DNA of 64,000 nt. Source: Terrisporobacter glycolicus ATCC 14880 = DSM 1288. Lineage in GTDB: Bacteria; Bacillota; Clostridia; Peptostreptococcales; Peptostreptococcaceae. The stretch is taken from positions 1,922,001 to 1,986,000 of the forward strand of contig NZ_CP117523.1 in assembly GCF_036812735.1 (NCBI RefSeq), written 5' to 3'. The notes under the pieces are model-generated. The model was not told the origin of the DNA. It did not search any database and worked only from the letters and a program-made list of their open reading frames with translations. Both the position numbers and the translations under genes were made by a program. This document shows, in pieces, positions 36,147 to 45,426 of the stretch; positions within the stretch are counted from its first letter, which is position 1, and every line of letters starts with the position of its first letter.

Positions 36147-37247
36147 ATGGAAATATGTATTTTTTTAGGAGCGGGAGCTTCTGCAGCAGAAAATTTACCT
36201 ATACAAAATGAATTATTTTCTAATTATTTTAAGAACAGTCTTCCTTTGCATCCATATAGCAAAATGAATACAAATCTTAGAGAGTTTTTTAAAGAAATGT
36301 TTAATATTGATGTGCTACTAGACGATATAGATAAGGTTAATTTCCCAACATTTGAGGAAGTACTTGGTATTTTAGATATGGCAGAACAAAGAAGAGAATC
36401 CTTTAAAAATTTTGGAACAGATACTTATAATAACAGAAGTAGCTCGATTAATCTTTTGCGACAATATTTAGTATTATTAACAGCAAATTCAATTAATAAT
36501 GCGGTAAAATCAAGTAATAAGTATCATGAATTATTATTAAATAATTTAATGAAAGATGGTCAATTGCTAAATACTACTTTTATAAGTGCAAACTATGATA
36601 TTCATATAGATAATACAATTTCTAAATTGTATAATAAAGAAAAAATGCCTGTAATGCTAGATTATGGAGTGGATTTTGCCAATTTTAATTTTAAGAATAG
36701 TTCTTGGAAAAGGCCTTGTGGAAAAACTATAAAACTGTATAAAGTACATGGTTCACTAAATTGGCTATATTGCCCCATATGTTCAAGTTTAACACTTACA
36801 CCATATGAAGGTGGTGTAATGAGGATTTTAAATAATCAAGATGAAGCTACTTGTTTAAATTGTAATGAGCGTACAATCCCAATAATAGTTCCACCTACAT
36901 ATTTTAAGAACATGTCTAATGTTTATCTAAGTAGTGTATGGAACAAAGCAGAGGCTTCGTTAAGAAAAGCTGACCTGATTATCTTTTGTGGATATTCATT
37001 TCCAGAAGCTGATATTCATATTAAATATATGTTAAAAAGGGTTCAAACAAGTAGAAATAAAAATCCTTTAAAGATAATCGTATTTAATAATCATGAAGAT
37101 AAATTAACATCGGCCTTAAAAAAGGAAGAAATGAGATATAAAAGGTTTTTGGGTGAACATATCATTTTTACTAAAGATTCTTTTCAGGATTTTGCCATGA
37201 ATCCTAATAAATATATAAGTCTTATAAAAAATAATAATGGATCATAA
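36147..37247 (+). CDS. Stand-alone SIR2-family protein
   Basis: The 366-residue protein starts with the NAD-binding loop FLGAGASAAENLP. It continues with SANYDIHID, the catalytic histidine in KVHGSLNWLYC and a four-cysteine zinc site (CPIC and CLNC). It closes with IIFCGYSFPEADIHI. This is the SIR2_2-like branch, whose members include NAD-depleting effectors in anti-phage systems as well as ordinary NAD hydrolases. No ThsA/ThsB, HerA, Argonaute or STAND partner lies next to it. The ribosome site (AGAGGG) is weak. Defence is a possibility, not a finding. Confidence 0.82.
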   Translation: MEICIFLGAGASAAENLPIQNELFSNYFKNSLPLHPYSKMNTNLREFFKEMFNIDVLLDDIDKVNFPTFEEVLGILDMAEQRRESFKNFGTDTYNNRSSSINLLRQYLVLLTANSINNAVKSSNKYHELLLNNLMKDGQLLNTTFISANYDIHIDNTISKLYNKEKMPVMLDYGVDFANFNFKNSSWKRPCGKTIKLYKVHGSLNWLYCPICSSLTLTPYEGGVMRILNNQDEATCLNCNERTIPIIVPPTYFKNMSNVYLSSVWNKAEASLRKADLIIFCGYSFPEADIHIKYMLKRVQTSRNKNPLKIIVFNNHEDKLTSALKKEEMRYKRFLGEHIIFTKDSFQDFAMNPNKYISLIKNNNGS

Positions 37248-37290
37248 AAAGTGCTAAAATATAGTATTAAAAATATTAGGGGGAATAAAA

Positions 37291-37992
37291 ATGTTTGGAG
37301 TAATAGTAAATAGTTTAGCTATAGTTTGTGGAGGAATACTAGGTTTAATAATAAATAAAGGAATACCTAAACGATTAGACAAATCTATTATGGATGGATT
37401 AGCACTAGTAGTTATATATATGGGTATCTCTGGGGCACTAAAAGGAGACAATCCATTATATGTTATAATTTCTATGACTATTGGTATAATCATAGGTGAA
37501 TTAATTGATATAGACAATTTGTTAAATAAATTAGGATCATATTTAGATGGACAACTATCTAAAAAAAATATATCAGGTTCAGGTGAAGAAAATAAAATAT
37601 CAAAAGGCTTTGTTTCTTCTAGTTTATTGTTTTGTGTAGGAGCTATGGCTGTAGTTGGTTCTATTCAAAGTGGGCTTTCAAATGATAATTCAATATTACT
37701 TGCAAAAGCAGTATTAGATGGAATTTCTTCAATATTTTTTGCTGCATCAATGGGAGTAGGAGTATTATTATCAAGCATAGCAGTTTTTTTATATGAAGGA
37801 ATAATTACACTAGGAGCTTCTGGTTTATCAAATATACTAAGTACCAATGTTATAACATATATGACTTGTGTAGGAAGTTTGTTAATTATGGCTATGGGAT
37901 TAAATATGATTAAAGTATGTGATATAAAAGTTGCAAATATGCTACCAGCTATGTTTATTCCTATAATTATGGGAATTTTCAACATTATTTAG
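37291..37992 (+). CDS. DUF554 membrane protein
   Basis: The 233-residue protein has six or seven hydrophobic spans. It shows the DUF554 pattern: NSLAIVCGGILGLIINKGIP at the start, SIQSGLSNDNSILLAKAVLD in the middle and GVGVLLSSIAVFLYEG. It is a widespread Firmicutes and proteobacterial transporter-like family of unknown substrate (YdfK/YqgA). AGGGGG precedes ATG 37291. Confidence 0.9.
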   Translation: MFGVIVNSLAIVCGGILGLIINKGIPKRLDKSIMDGLALVVIYMGISGALKGDNPLYVIISMTIGIIIGELIDIDNLLNKLGSYLDGQLSKKNISGSGEENKISKGFVSSSLLFCVGAMAVVGSIQSGLSNDNSILLAKAVLDGISSIFFAASMGVGVLLSSIAVFLYEGIITLGASGLSNILSTNVITYMTCVGSLLIMAMGLNMIKVCDIKVANMLPAMFIPIIMGIFNII

Positions 37993-38096
37993 AAGAAGTT
38001 TTAGACAAATTATTTATTTGGAAGGAATATAACTCTTAAAATCAAATATTTAGTAATAAAATGAATTAATATTTGATTTCTAGGAGGGGAAACTAA

Positions 38097-38963
38097 ATGA
38101 TAACTTTTGATATAAACGGCGCAATAATAAAATTTGATGAAAAAAGAGATGAGTATAACACAATTAGAAAAAATTTTAAGTTGTATGGAAATGAGTGTTC
38201 TAAACAATTTATGGATTATTGTTTAGACAGTGTAACAAATACTAGACATATTAGTGAAAAGCACTTAGAATATGGTCAAAATTTAGTTTATGAAGTAATA
38301 AGAAAAGGTGTAGAAACTCTTGTTGGATATAATATTATAACGATTGACTTTAATTTATTTAAAGAGCTATATTGCAATAAATATTTAGACTTTGAAAGAC
38401 TTTTTAATAATGTAACTAGAGATTTGTCTAATTCTAAAAATAAAAAAAATATTAAGTTGTTTGATATTAAACCAATCATATCTAAGCTTTGCGAATATCT
38501 TTATGAAGATTGTTTTAGTGTACATCTTGCTGTTTTAGATGCATTAATAGATAACGGTGTAACAGAAGTTAATTCTTATATAGACAAAAAATCTATTAGA
38601 CAGTCAAATGCTCTTTTTAATAATTACAAAGATGGATTTATTAGCAAGCTAGATGGATGCAAGGTAGTACAAAAGATAATAATGTCAAATCCATATAGAA
38701 AAGAAGTTTATGAGTTTCTTATCAAAGAAGATGGTGATTTTTCTGGTGAAATCGAAAGTCTAGCATCATATTTAGGATTTGATTTAAAAGAATATAAAAG
38801 TTTTTTAATGGATATGTATATAAAAGAATTAATGGATATAGGTGTTGGTGATATTGACACTGCAAAAGAAAAAGTTAAAAAGTATGCAAAATATATAGGT
38901 TGTAAAAATGATAGTATATTTATAACTAGAATCGATGCTATATATACTTTTGAAAATGCATAG
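38097..38963 (+). CDS. Hypothetical soluble protein, 288 residues
   Basis: I do not recognise this protein. It is helical, lysine/aspartate/tyrosine-rich, without signal peptide or membrane span. It starts MITFDINGAIIKFDEKRDEY. Cysteines occur but form no clear cluster. AGGAGGGG precedes ATG 38097. It is monocistronic and closed by a perfect terminator. Confidence 0.75.
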   Translation: MITFDINGAIIKFDEKRDEYNTIRKNFKLYGNECSKQFMDYCLDSVTNTRHISEKHLEYGQNLVYEVIRKGVETLVGYNIITIDFNLFKELYCNKYLDFERLFNNVTRDLSNSKNKKNIKLFDIKPIISKLCEYLYEDCFSVHLAVLDALIDNGVTEVNSYIDKKSIRQSNALFNNYKDGFISKLDGCKVVQKIIMSNPYRKEVYEFLIKEDGDFSGEIESLASYLGFDLKEYKSFLMDMYIKELMDIGVGDIDTAKEKVKKYAKYIGCKNDSIFITRIDAIYTFENA

Positions 38964-38964
38964 A

Positions 38965-38997
38965 AAAAAGCTTCTACTTAATAAGTAGAAGCTTTTT
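38965..38997. terminator. Perfect terminator hairpin
   Basis: AAAAAGCTTCTACTTA pairs with TAAGTAGAAGCTTTTT; it is symmetric and could act in both directions. Confidence 0.92.
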
Positions 38998-38999
38998 AT

Positions 39000-39440
39000 A
39001 TATTTTAAAAATTCAAAAAACTTTTGTAAATTAGGTTAATATTTTATTTAGTTAATTTAATTAATAAATAGATGTGTAAGTTAGTTATATTGTTAAAATA
39101 ACTAATATGTACTTAAGCTAATATGACATTAATATTAATGTATATAATTATTTATAATAATTACTAAAAGTAAATATTTTATTTAATATAATAATAATTA
39201 AAGTTGAAATGCTTAAGATACAAAAAAAATAAAAGTAAATACAGCGTTTTTATTTATTTATATTAAGTTTCTATATAAACCATTATGGACATTGATTAAA
39301 ATAATTAATTACTAAAAAGAATAATATTGTTAATTCTTATTATAAATTATATATTAATTACATTCTTATTTTTACAAAAAATTCTGATAATAAAGCATAA
39401 TAAAAAAAATACTTGAACAATAGATACAAAAACTGAGAAA
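39000..39440. other. Long AT-rich intergenic region upstream of the redox operon
   Basis: About 440 bases of very AT-rich sequence without an ORF that has a ribosome site, RNA fold or repeat that I can support. TTGTTA-like words near 39089 and 39328 resemble Rex half sites but lack the second half. Confidence 0.4.
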
Positions 39441-39441
39441 A

Positions 39442-39459
39442 TGGTTAAATAAATAACAA
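39442..39459. promoter_or_regulatory. Rex-like operator at the redox-operon promoter
   Basis: TGGTTAAATAAATAACAA matches the Firmicutes Rex consensus TTGTTAANNNNTTAACAA at 12 of 14 defined positions. It ends about 20 bases before an extended -10 box (TGCTATAAT, 39478-39486), so bound Rex would cover the -35 region. Rex releases DNA when NADH/NAD+ is high, which fits an NADH-linked operon. Confidence 0.5.
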
Positions 39460-39477
39460 AATTATAAGTTTTATGTT

Positions 39478-39486
39478 TGCTATAAT
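39478..39486 (+). promoter_or_regulatory. Extended -10 promoter of the redox operon
   Basis: TGCTATAAT has a TG dinucleotide and a perfect TATAAT, about 80 bases before the first start codon. Confidence 0.6.
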
Positions 39487-39564
39487 TTCCTTTTTTTGCT
39501 AATATTATTAGTAGTAGTACATATACCTAATAAAGATACAATTTTTAAATAGGGGGTAAATTAA

Positions 39565-40074
39565 ATGAGTGAAAAATGCTGTTGCGGGACTGATAAATGT
39601 CAAGACTTCAAAGAGCTTGATCCCGTATTAGACAAATATGCCAAAGTACCTGGAAGTTTGATAACTATTTTACAAAAAACTCAAGATATTTATGGATATA
39701 TTTCAATTAATGCCATGAATTATATTTCAGAGGCAACAGGAATAAAAACTGCCAAAATATATGGTGTTGCCACATTCTATGCGCAATTTAGATTGCAACC
39801 AATAGGAAAGTATTTAATAATGTTATGTCAAGGAACTGCATGCCATGTAAATGGATCTGAAATGATTGAAGAAGCTGTTTGTGAATTTTTAAATATTCAA
39901 GATGGTGAAACAACAGAAGATGGAAAATTTACATTAAATAATGTTGCATGTTTAGGATGTTGTTCATTAGCACCTGTTATGATGGTTAAAAGCGCAGATG
40001 GTGATGAAACTTATGGAAACTTAACTAAAGATTCTGTTAAAGAAATATTAACAGAAATTAGAGAAAGATCATAG
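39565..40074 (+). CDS. NuoE/HydC-like [2Fe-2S] subunit of a soluble NAD(H)-linked complex
   Basis: The 169-residue protein is the thioredoxin-like subunit family of complex I and bifurcating hydrogenases. It shows the four cluster cysteines in MLCQGTACHVNG and VACLGCCSLAPV. The N-terminus has an extra CCCGTDKC stretch that may be lost or bind metal. AGGGGG lies before ATG 39565. The NuoF-like subunit follows 14 bases later. Together they form the diaphorase/bifurcating core of HydABC-type enzymes. Confidence 0.92.
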   Translation: MSEKCCCGTDKCQDFKELDPVLDKYAKVPGSLITILQKTQDIYGYISINAMNYISEATGIKTAKIYGVATFYAQFRLQPIGKYLIMLCQGTACHVNGSEMIEEAVCEFLNIQDGETTEDGKFTLNNVACLGCCSLAPVMMVKSADGDETYGNLTKDSVKEILTEIRERS

Positions 40075-40088
40075 GGGGGTGAAAAGTA

Positions 40089-41837
40089 ATGAAAGTTATA
40101 ATCGGTCAAGGTAGTTGCGGTGTCGCAACTGGAGCAAAAAAGACAGCAGCAGAATTTGAGAGACTTATAGAAGAAAAAAACCTAAATATTAAGGTTGATA
40201 TTACTGGTTGTGTAGGTACTTGTTACTTAGAACCAATTGTAGATGTATATGACGACAACGAAGTTATGACAAGATATGTAAAAGTAAAACCAGAATGTGT
40301 TTTAGAAATAGTAGAAAAACATCTTGTTAATGGGGAAATAGCTACTGATTTAGAAATATCAGATGAAGATAAATTATTTATAGAAAAACAACAAAGAGTT
40401 GTACTTAGAAACTGTGGTTTAATAAATCCTGAAAAAATAGAAGAATATGTTGCAGTAGGTGGATATGAAGCTACTAAAAAAGTTGTAACTTCAATGACAC
40501 AAGAAGATGTAATAGAAGAAATAAAAGTTTCAGGACTTAGAGGTAGAGGAGGCGCAGGATTTCCAACTTGGTTTAAGTGGAATGCTGCCTTACAAAATAA
40601 AGCAGATCAAAAATACATAGTATGTAATGCAGACGAAGGTGACCCTGGTGCATTTATGGATAGATCTGTTCTAGAAGGTGACCCTCATTCACTTATAGAA
40701 GGTATGATTATAGGTGGATATGCAATGGGTGCCACTGAAGGTGTTATTTATGTTAGAGCTGAGTATCCTCTTGCTATACATAGACTTGAAATAGCTATGG
40801 CTCAAGCTAGAGAAAAAGGTTTTCTTGGTAAAAATATATTTGGATCAGGATTTGATTTTGATTTAAGAATAAAAGCTGGTGCTGGAGCATTCGTTTGTGG
40901 TGAAGAGACTGCACTTATAGCTTCTCTTGAAGGAGAGAGAGGAATGCCTAGACTAAAACCACCATTCCCAGCTCAAAAAGGATATTGGCAAAAACCTACA
41001 AATATAAATAACGTTGAAACTTATGCAAATGTTGCTTGGATAATAGTAAACGGTGGAGCTGCATTTGGTGCAATGGGAACTGACAAGAGTAAAGGCACAA
41101 AAGTATTTGCCCTTGCAGGTAAAATTAAAAAAGGCGGATTAGTTGAAGTTCCTATGGGTCTTCCACTAAAAGAGGTTATATTTGGAATAGGTGGAGGAAT
41201 CAAAAAAGACAAAGCATTTAAGGCTGTTCAAATGGGTGGACCATCTGGTGGATGTATACCATCTGCTTTAATAGAAACTCCTGTTGATTATGAAAATATA
41301 AACAAAACTGGGGCTATTGTTGGTTCTGGTGGTATGATTGTAATGGACGAAACTACATGTATGGTTGATATGGCAAGATATTTCCTAGATTTCACTAGAA
41401 AAGAATCTTGCGGTAAATGTAACTATTGTAGAGTAGGAACTAAGAGAATGCTTGAAATACTAGAAAGAATCACTAAAGGCGAAGGTAAGGATGGAGATAT
41501 AGAGCTTCTTGAAGAATTAGCCGTAAAAATAAAAGATGGTTCTATGTGTGGGCTTGGTCAAACTGCTCCTAACCCAGTTCTTACAACTATTAAATATTTT
41601 AGAAATGAGTATGAAGATCATATCTATAATAAAAAATGTACAGCTAAGTCATGTAAAGCTTTAATTTCATTTAATATAACTGAAGATTGTAAAGGATGTA
41701 CAGCTTGTGCTAAGAAATGTCCAGTTGAAGCTATATCAGGTGAAAAGAAAAAAATGCATGTAATAGATCACGATAAATGTATAAAATGTGGTAAGTGCGA
41801 AGAAACTTGTAAATTCGGCGCAATAGTTAGAGACTAG
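40089..41837 (+). CDS. NuoF/HydB-like FMN and NAD(H)-binding subunit
   Basis: The 582-residue protein has three parts. An N-terminal thioredoxin-like [2Fe-2S] domain ends at CVGTCYLEP. The NuoF core follows, with GRGGAGFPTWFKW (NADH), NADEGDPGAFMD (FMN) and the [4Fe-4S] ligands ESCGKCNYCRVGTKR. A C-terminal 2[4Fe-4S] ferredoxin domain has CKGCTACAKKCPVEA and CIKCGKCEETCKFGA. This architecture is that of HydB, the subunit proposed to hold the bifurcating FMN in HydABC and Stn-type complexes. The operon lies behind a Rex-like site. Confidence 0.93.
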   Translation: MKVIIGQGSCGVATGAKKTAAEFERLIEEKNLNIKVDITGCVGTCYLEPIVDVYDDNEVMTRYVKVKPECVLEIVEKHLVNGEIATDLEISDEDKLFIEKQQRVVLRNCGLINPEKIEEYVAVGGYEATKKVVTSMTQEDVIEEIKVSGLRGRGGAGFPTWFKWNAALQNKADQKYIVCNADEGDPGAFMDRSVLEGDPHSLIEGMIIGGYAMGATEGVIYVRAEYPLAIHRLEIAMAQAREKGFLGKNIFGSGFDFDLRIKAGAGAFVCGEETALIASLEGERGMPRLKPPFPAQKGYWQKPTNINNVETYANVAWIIVNGGAAFGAMGTDKSKGTKVFALAGKIKKGGLVEVPMGLPLKEVIFGIGGGIKKDKAFKAVQMGGPSGGCIPSALIETPVDYENINKTGAIVGSGGMIVMDETTCMVDMARYFLDFTRKESCGKCNYCRVGTKRMLEILERITKGEGKDGDIELLEELAVKIKDGSMCGLGQTAPNPVLTTIKYFRNEYEDHIYNKKCTAKSCKALISFNITEDCKGCTACAKKCPVEAISGEKKKMHVIDHDKCIKCGKCEETCKFGAIVRD

Positions 41838-41854
41838 GGGAGGAGGATGATAAT

Positions 41855-44800
41855 ATGAATAAATTCAGATTAAATATAGACGGAAAAGAAGTATTTGGAT
41901 TACCAGGTCAAACAATTCTTGAAGTTGCAAGAGAAAATGATGTTTTCATTCCTACTCTATGCTACGATGAAAGAACTAAAATATATGGTTCATGTGGTTT
42001 ATGTGTAGTTGAAATAGAAGGAATGCCAAAAATGGTGAAGGCTTGCGCTACAGAAATATCACCTAATATGATAATAAAAACTAATACAAGTAGAGTTATA
42101 GAGTCAAGAAAAACAAATTTAGAGTTATTACTATCTAATCACGTGGGAGATTGTAGACCTCCATGTGTTCTAGCATGTCCTGCAGGTACTGATTGCCAAG
42201 GATATGTGGGCTTAATAGCAAATGGAGAATATGATGCAGCTATTGAATTAATAAAAGATAGAATACCACTACCAGCTGCTATTGGTAGAGTATGTCCTCA
42301 TCCATGTGAAGAAAATTGTAGAAGAAAACTTGTTGAAGAACCAGTATCTATTGCTTGGTTAAAAAGATTTGCAGCTGATAAAGATTTAGAAAGTGAAAAT
42401 CCATTTATACCAGAAATATCAGAAGAAACTGGTAAGAGTGTTGCTATAATAGGTGGTGGACCAATGGGTCTATCTGCTGCATATTTCTTAAGACAAATGG
42501 GTCATAGTGTAACTATAATTGAATCTATGCCTAAGCTTGGAGGTATGCTTCGTTATGGTATACCAGAGTACAGACTTCCAAAAGCTGTATTAGATGAAGA
42601 AATAGCATTAATCGAAAGTATGGGTGTTAAAATGATACCTAATACTAAAGTTGGCGTGGATATACCTTTTGAGACTATAAAAGCAGACTACGATGCTGTA
42701 CTTCTTGGAATAGGCGCTTGGGTATCTACTGGAGTTAGATGTAAAGGTGAAGATAGTGAAGGTGTTATAGGTGGTATAGACTTCCTAAGAAAAGTTGTTA
42801 GAAATGAAGAAATAAAACTTGGTGAAAATGTAGCTATAGTTGGTGGTGGTAATACTGCAATGGATGCTTGTAGAACTGCTGTAAGACTAGGAGCTAAAAA
42901 AGTTTATAATATATATAGAAGAACTAAAAATGAAATGCCAGCTGACATGGTAGAAATAGTTGAAGCTGAAGAAGAAGGAGTAATCTTCAAAAACTTAACT
43001 AACCCTATAGAAGTTATTGCAGACGAGAATGGGAAAGTAAAACAAGTAGTACTTCAAGTTATGGAACTTGGTGAAGCTGATGCATCAGGCAGAAGAAAAC
43101 CAGTGCCAGTTGAAGGAAAAACTGAAACTATAGATATAGATACAATGATTCTAGCTATAGGTCAAGCAGTAGATGCTTCTAAATTTGAAGGAATGGATAA
43201 GACTAGAAAAAATGCCATAGCTTACGATAAAGATACATTTATGACTAGTATGCCAGGTGTATTTGCTGGTGGAGACTGTGGTAACGATAAGATATCAATA
43301 GCTGTAGAAGCTATAGCAGATGCTAGAAAAGTATCAGATTCTATAGATGCTTATTTAAATGGTGAAGTATTAAAATATGAAAAACCATTTGTTGTTGAAA
43401 GATTTGATATAACTGAGAAAACATTTGAAGATAGAGAAAGAATGTGTAGACCAGTTATGGATCAATTAGAAGCAGAAGAGCGAAAAGATAACTTTACTGA
43501 AGTAGTATTCGGATATGATGAAGAACAAGCAGTAAACGAAGCTTCTAGATGTTTAGAATGTGGATGTCATGATTACTTTGAATGTAAGTTAATAGATTAT
43601 GCTAATCAGTATGATGTTCATCCAGAAAGACTTGCTGGAGATAAAAATGTAATAGAATTTGAAGATGATCATCCATTTATAGTAAGAGACCCTAACAAGT
43701 GTATACTTTGTGGACTTTGTGTAAGAGTTTGTGATGAAGTTATGGGTGTTGGAGCTTTAGGGCTTGTTGACAGGGGATTTGATACTGTCGTTAAACCATC
43801 ACTTGAAAAACCTTTAGCAGAGTCTGGATGTATGTCTTGTGGTCAATGTGTAAGTGTTTGTCCAACAGGAGCGCTTCAAGAAAGACAAAGTGTAGTAAAA
43901 GAAGTTCCACTTGCAACAGATGTTACAGATACAACATGCTCATTCTGTTCAGTAGGATGTTCTCTACATTTAGAATCATATGGAGATATGTTAATTAAAT
44001 CTAACCCAGATAAAGAAGGTCCGGTAAATAGAGGACTTCTATGTGGTAAGGGTAAATGGGGATTTGATTGTTCAGTTTTAGAAGGCAAATTAACTAATCC
44101 ACTTATAAAATGTGAAGATGGATTTAGAGATGCTGATTATCATGAAGCTCTAGTGCTTACTGCGAAGAAAGCTGAAAGTATAGCTGCTAAATATGGCAAA
44201 TATGCTGTGGCTGTTGCCATATCAGATAGATTTACAAATGAAGAAGCTTATGTAATGAAAAAATTAGCAGACACTATGGGTGCAAAAACACTTTGCTTTA
44301 ATAATGTAGAAAGTGGACTAGAAAAAGTTTTAGGATTAGATGCTTCTCCTAATACAATTGATGAATTATTAGCTACAAATGTAATAGTTACTTTTGGATT
44401 TGTTATGGAAAATAACCCAGTAATTCAACTTAAGTTAAAACAAGCTGCTGAACAAGGAGCAAAAGTATATGTTATAAATCCTAAAGAATATGAAGTAAGT
44501 AACTTTGATTTTGCTTCAAAAGTTGTATATGTGGAAAATGACTTAAGTGCTGTTAAAGAAATGGCTAAGGCATTAATAGAAATTGGTAAAGTTTCTTCAA
44601 TAGATAATTTTGAAGAATTTAAAGCTTCAATAGATAATGTTTCTGTAAGAGATGAAATAAATGAAATAGCAAATGCTTATGCATCAGCTAAAAAAGCAAT
44701 GCTTGTATTCCAACAAAATGTAGTTTCAGTTGAAGTTGCTACTATGATAGGAAATATTGCTCTACTTTCAGGACATATAGGTTCACCTAGAGATGGTGTA

Positions 44801-45352
44801 CTTCAAATAAAAGCTAAAAATAATTCTCAAGGACTAGTTGACATGGGAATAAAATCTGGAGCAGAGGCTATGGAAGGTGTTAAAGGACTTCTATGCTTTG
44901 GTGAAAACCCTAATGTTAATTTATGTAATTTAGAATTCTTAATGGTTTTAGATACTCATATGACTGAAACTTGTGATATAGCTGATGTTATTATACCAAG
45001 TACTGGATCAGCTTCAGTAAATGGAACATTTACTAACACAGAAAGAAGAATTCAAAGCGTAAATGCAGCTATAGATGAAAATATACTATCTAATTATGAA
45101 GTTGCAGCTGAAATAGCTCATGTATATGAAGTAGACTTTAACTATAGAGATACTGCTGATATAAGCGTTGAAATGGAAGACGTTCTACCAAAATATAAAT
45201 ATGCAAAACTTGGAGAAATATATGGAAATGTATTAACTCCAGTTGATGCTAAATTTGTAGTAGTAAATGATGGTGAATTTGTAAATGTTCATGATTGTAC
45301 TGACAATTTAATGAATATTATAAATGAAAGATTACCTAAACAAGTAAAATAA
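41855..45352 (+). CDS. GltD/NfnB-NuoG fusion subunit, probable Stn-type transhydrogenase component
   Basis: This 1165-residue protein joins several modules. An N-terminal [2Fe-2S] domain (YGSCGLCVVEIEG) comes first. A GltD/NfnB-like part follows with cluster cysteines (CRPPCVLACPAGTDC), an FAD loop AIIGGGPMGLSAAYF (about residue 193) and an NADP loop AIVGGGNTAMDACR (about 324). A 2[4Fe-4S] domain stands near 615-665. The end (from about 694, CSFCSVGCSLHLE) is a shortened NuoG/molybdopterin-like domain without a recognisable Sec/Cys molybdenum ligand. There is no hydrogenase H-cluster motif. The set best fits the Stn type from Sporomusa, which couples NADH, ferredoxin and NADP+. Confidence 0.85.
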   Translation: MNKFRLNIDGKEVFGLPGQTILEVARENDVFIPTLCYDERTKIYGSCGLCVVEIEGMPKMVKACATEISPNMIIKTNTSRVIESRKTNLELLLSNHVGDCRPPCVLACPAGTDCQGYVGLIANGEYDAAIELIKDRIPLPAAIGRVCPHPCEENCRRKLVEEPVSIAWLKRFAADKDLESENPFIPEISEETGKSVAIIGGGPMGLSAAYFLRQMGHSVTIIESMPKLGGMLRYGIPEYRLPKAVLDEEIALIESMGVKMIPNTKVGVDIPFETIKADYDAVLLGIGAWVSTGVRCKGEDSEGVIGGIDFLRKVVRNEEIKLGENVAIVGGGNTAMDACRTAVRLGAKKVYNIYRRTKNEMPADMVEIVEAEEEGVIFKNLTNPIEVIADENGKVKQVVLQVMELGEADASGRRKPVPVEGKTETIDIDTMILAIGQAVDASKFEGMDKTRKNAIAYDKDTFMTSMPGVFAGGDCGNDKISIAVEAIADARKVSDSIDAYLNGEVLKYEKPFVVERFDITEKTFEDRERMCRPVMDQLEAEERKDNFTEVVFGYDEEQAVNEASRCLECGCHDYFECKLIDYANQYDVHPERLAGDKNVIEFEDDHPFIVRDPNKCILCGLCVRVCDEVMGVGALGLVDRGFDTVVKPSLEKPLAESGCMSCGQCVSVCPTGALQERQSVVKEVPLATDVTDTTCSFCSVGCSLHLESYGDMLIKSNPDKEGPVNRGLLCGKGKWGFDCSVLEGKLTNPLIKCEDGFRDADYHEALVLTAKKAESIAAKYGKYAVAVAISDRFTNEEAYVMKKLADTMGAKTLCFNNVESGLEKVLGLDASPNTIDELLATNVIVTFGFVMENNPVIQLKLKQAAEQGAKVYVINPKEYEVSNFDFASKVVYVENDLSAVKEMAKALIEIGKVSSIDNFEEFKASIDNVSVRDEINEIANAYASAKKAMLVFQQNVVSVEVATMIGNIALLSGHIGSPRDGVLQIKAKNNSQGLVDMGIKSGAEAMEGVKGLLCFGENPNVNLCNLEFLMVLDTHMTETCDIADVIIPSTGSASVNGTFTNTERRIQSVNAAIDENILSNYEVAAEIAHVYEVDFNYRDTADISVEMEDVLPKYKYAKLGEIYGNVLTPVDAKFVVVNDGEFVNVHDCTDNLMNIINERLPKQVK

Positions 45353-45377
45353 TATTGATTGTTCTATATAAATAATG

Positions 45378-45413
45378 GAGCCACCCTTTGACAGGGTGGC
45401 TCTTGTATTTTAA
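45378..45413. terminator. Strong terminator of the redox operon
   Basis: GAGCCACCCT pairs exactly with AGGGTGGCTC around TTGAC, then TTGTATTTT. The stem is unusually GC-rich for this window and also faces the convergent gene ending at 45427. Confidence 0.9.
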
Positions 45414-45426
45414 TTATTTAATTTAA

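Noticed and set aside
36147-38963. Thoeris or other multi-gene SIR2 defence operon
   Set aside because: The flanking genes encode a PLP enzyme, a DUF554 transporter and an unknown soluble protein, none of which is a TIR, HerA, Argonaute or sensor protein.
41855-45352. Formate dehydrogenase or [FeFe] hydrogenase catalytic subunit
   Set aside because: No H-cluster cysteine motifs and no Sec/Cys molybdenum ligand are visible; the C-terminal domain is short and NuoG-like.
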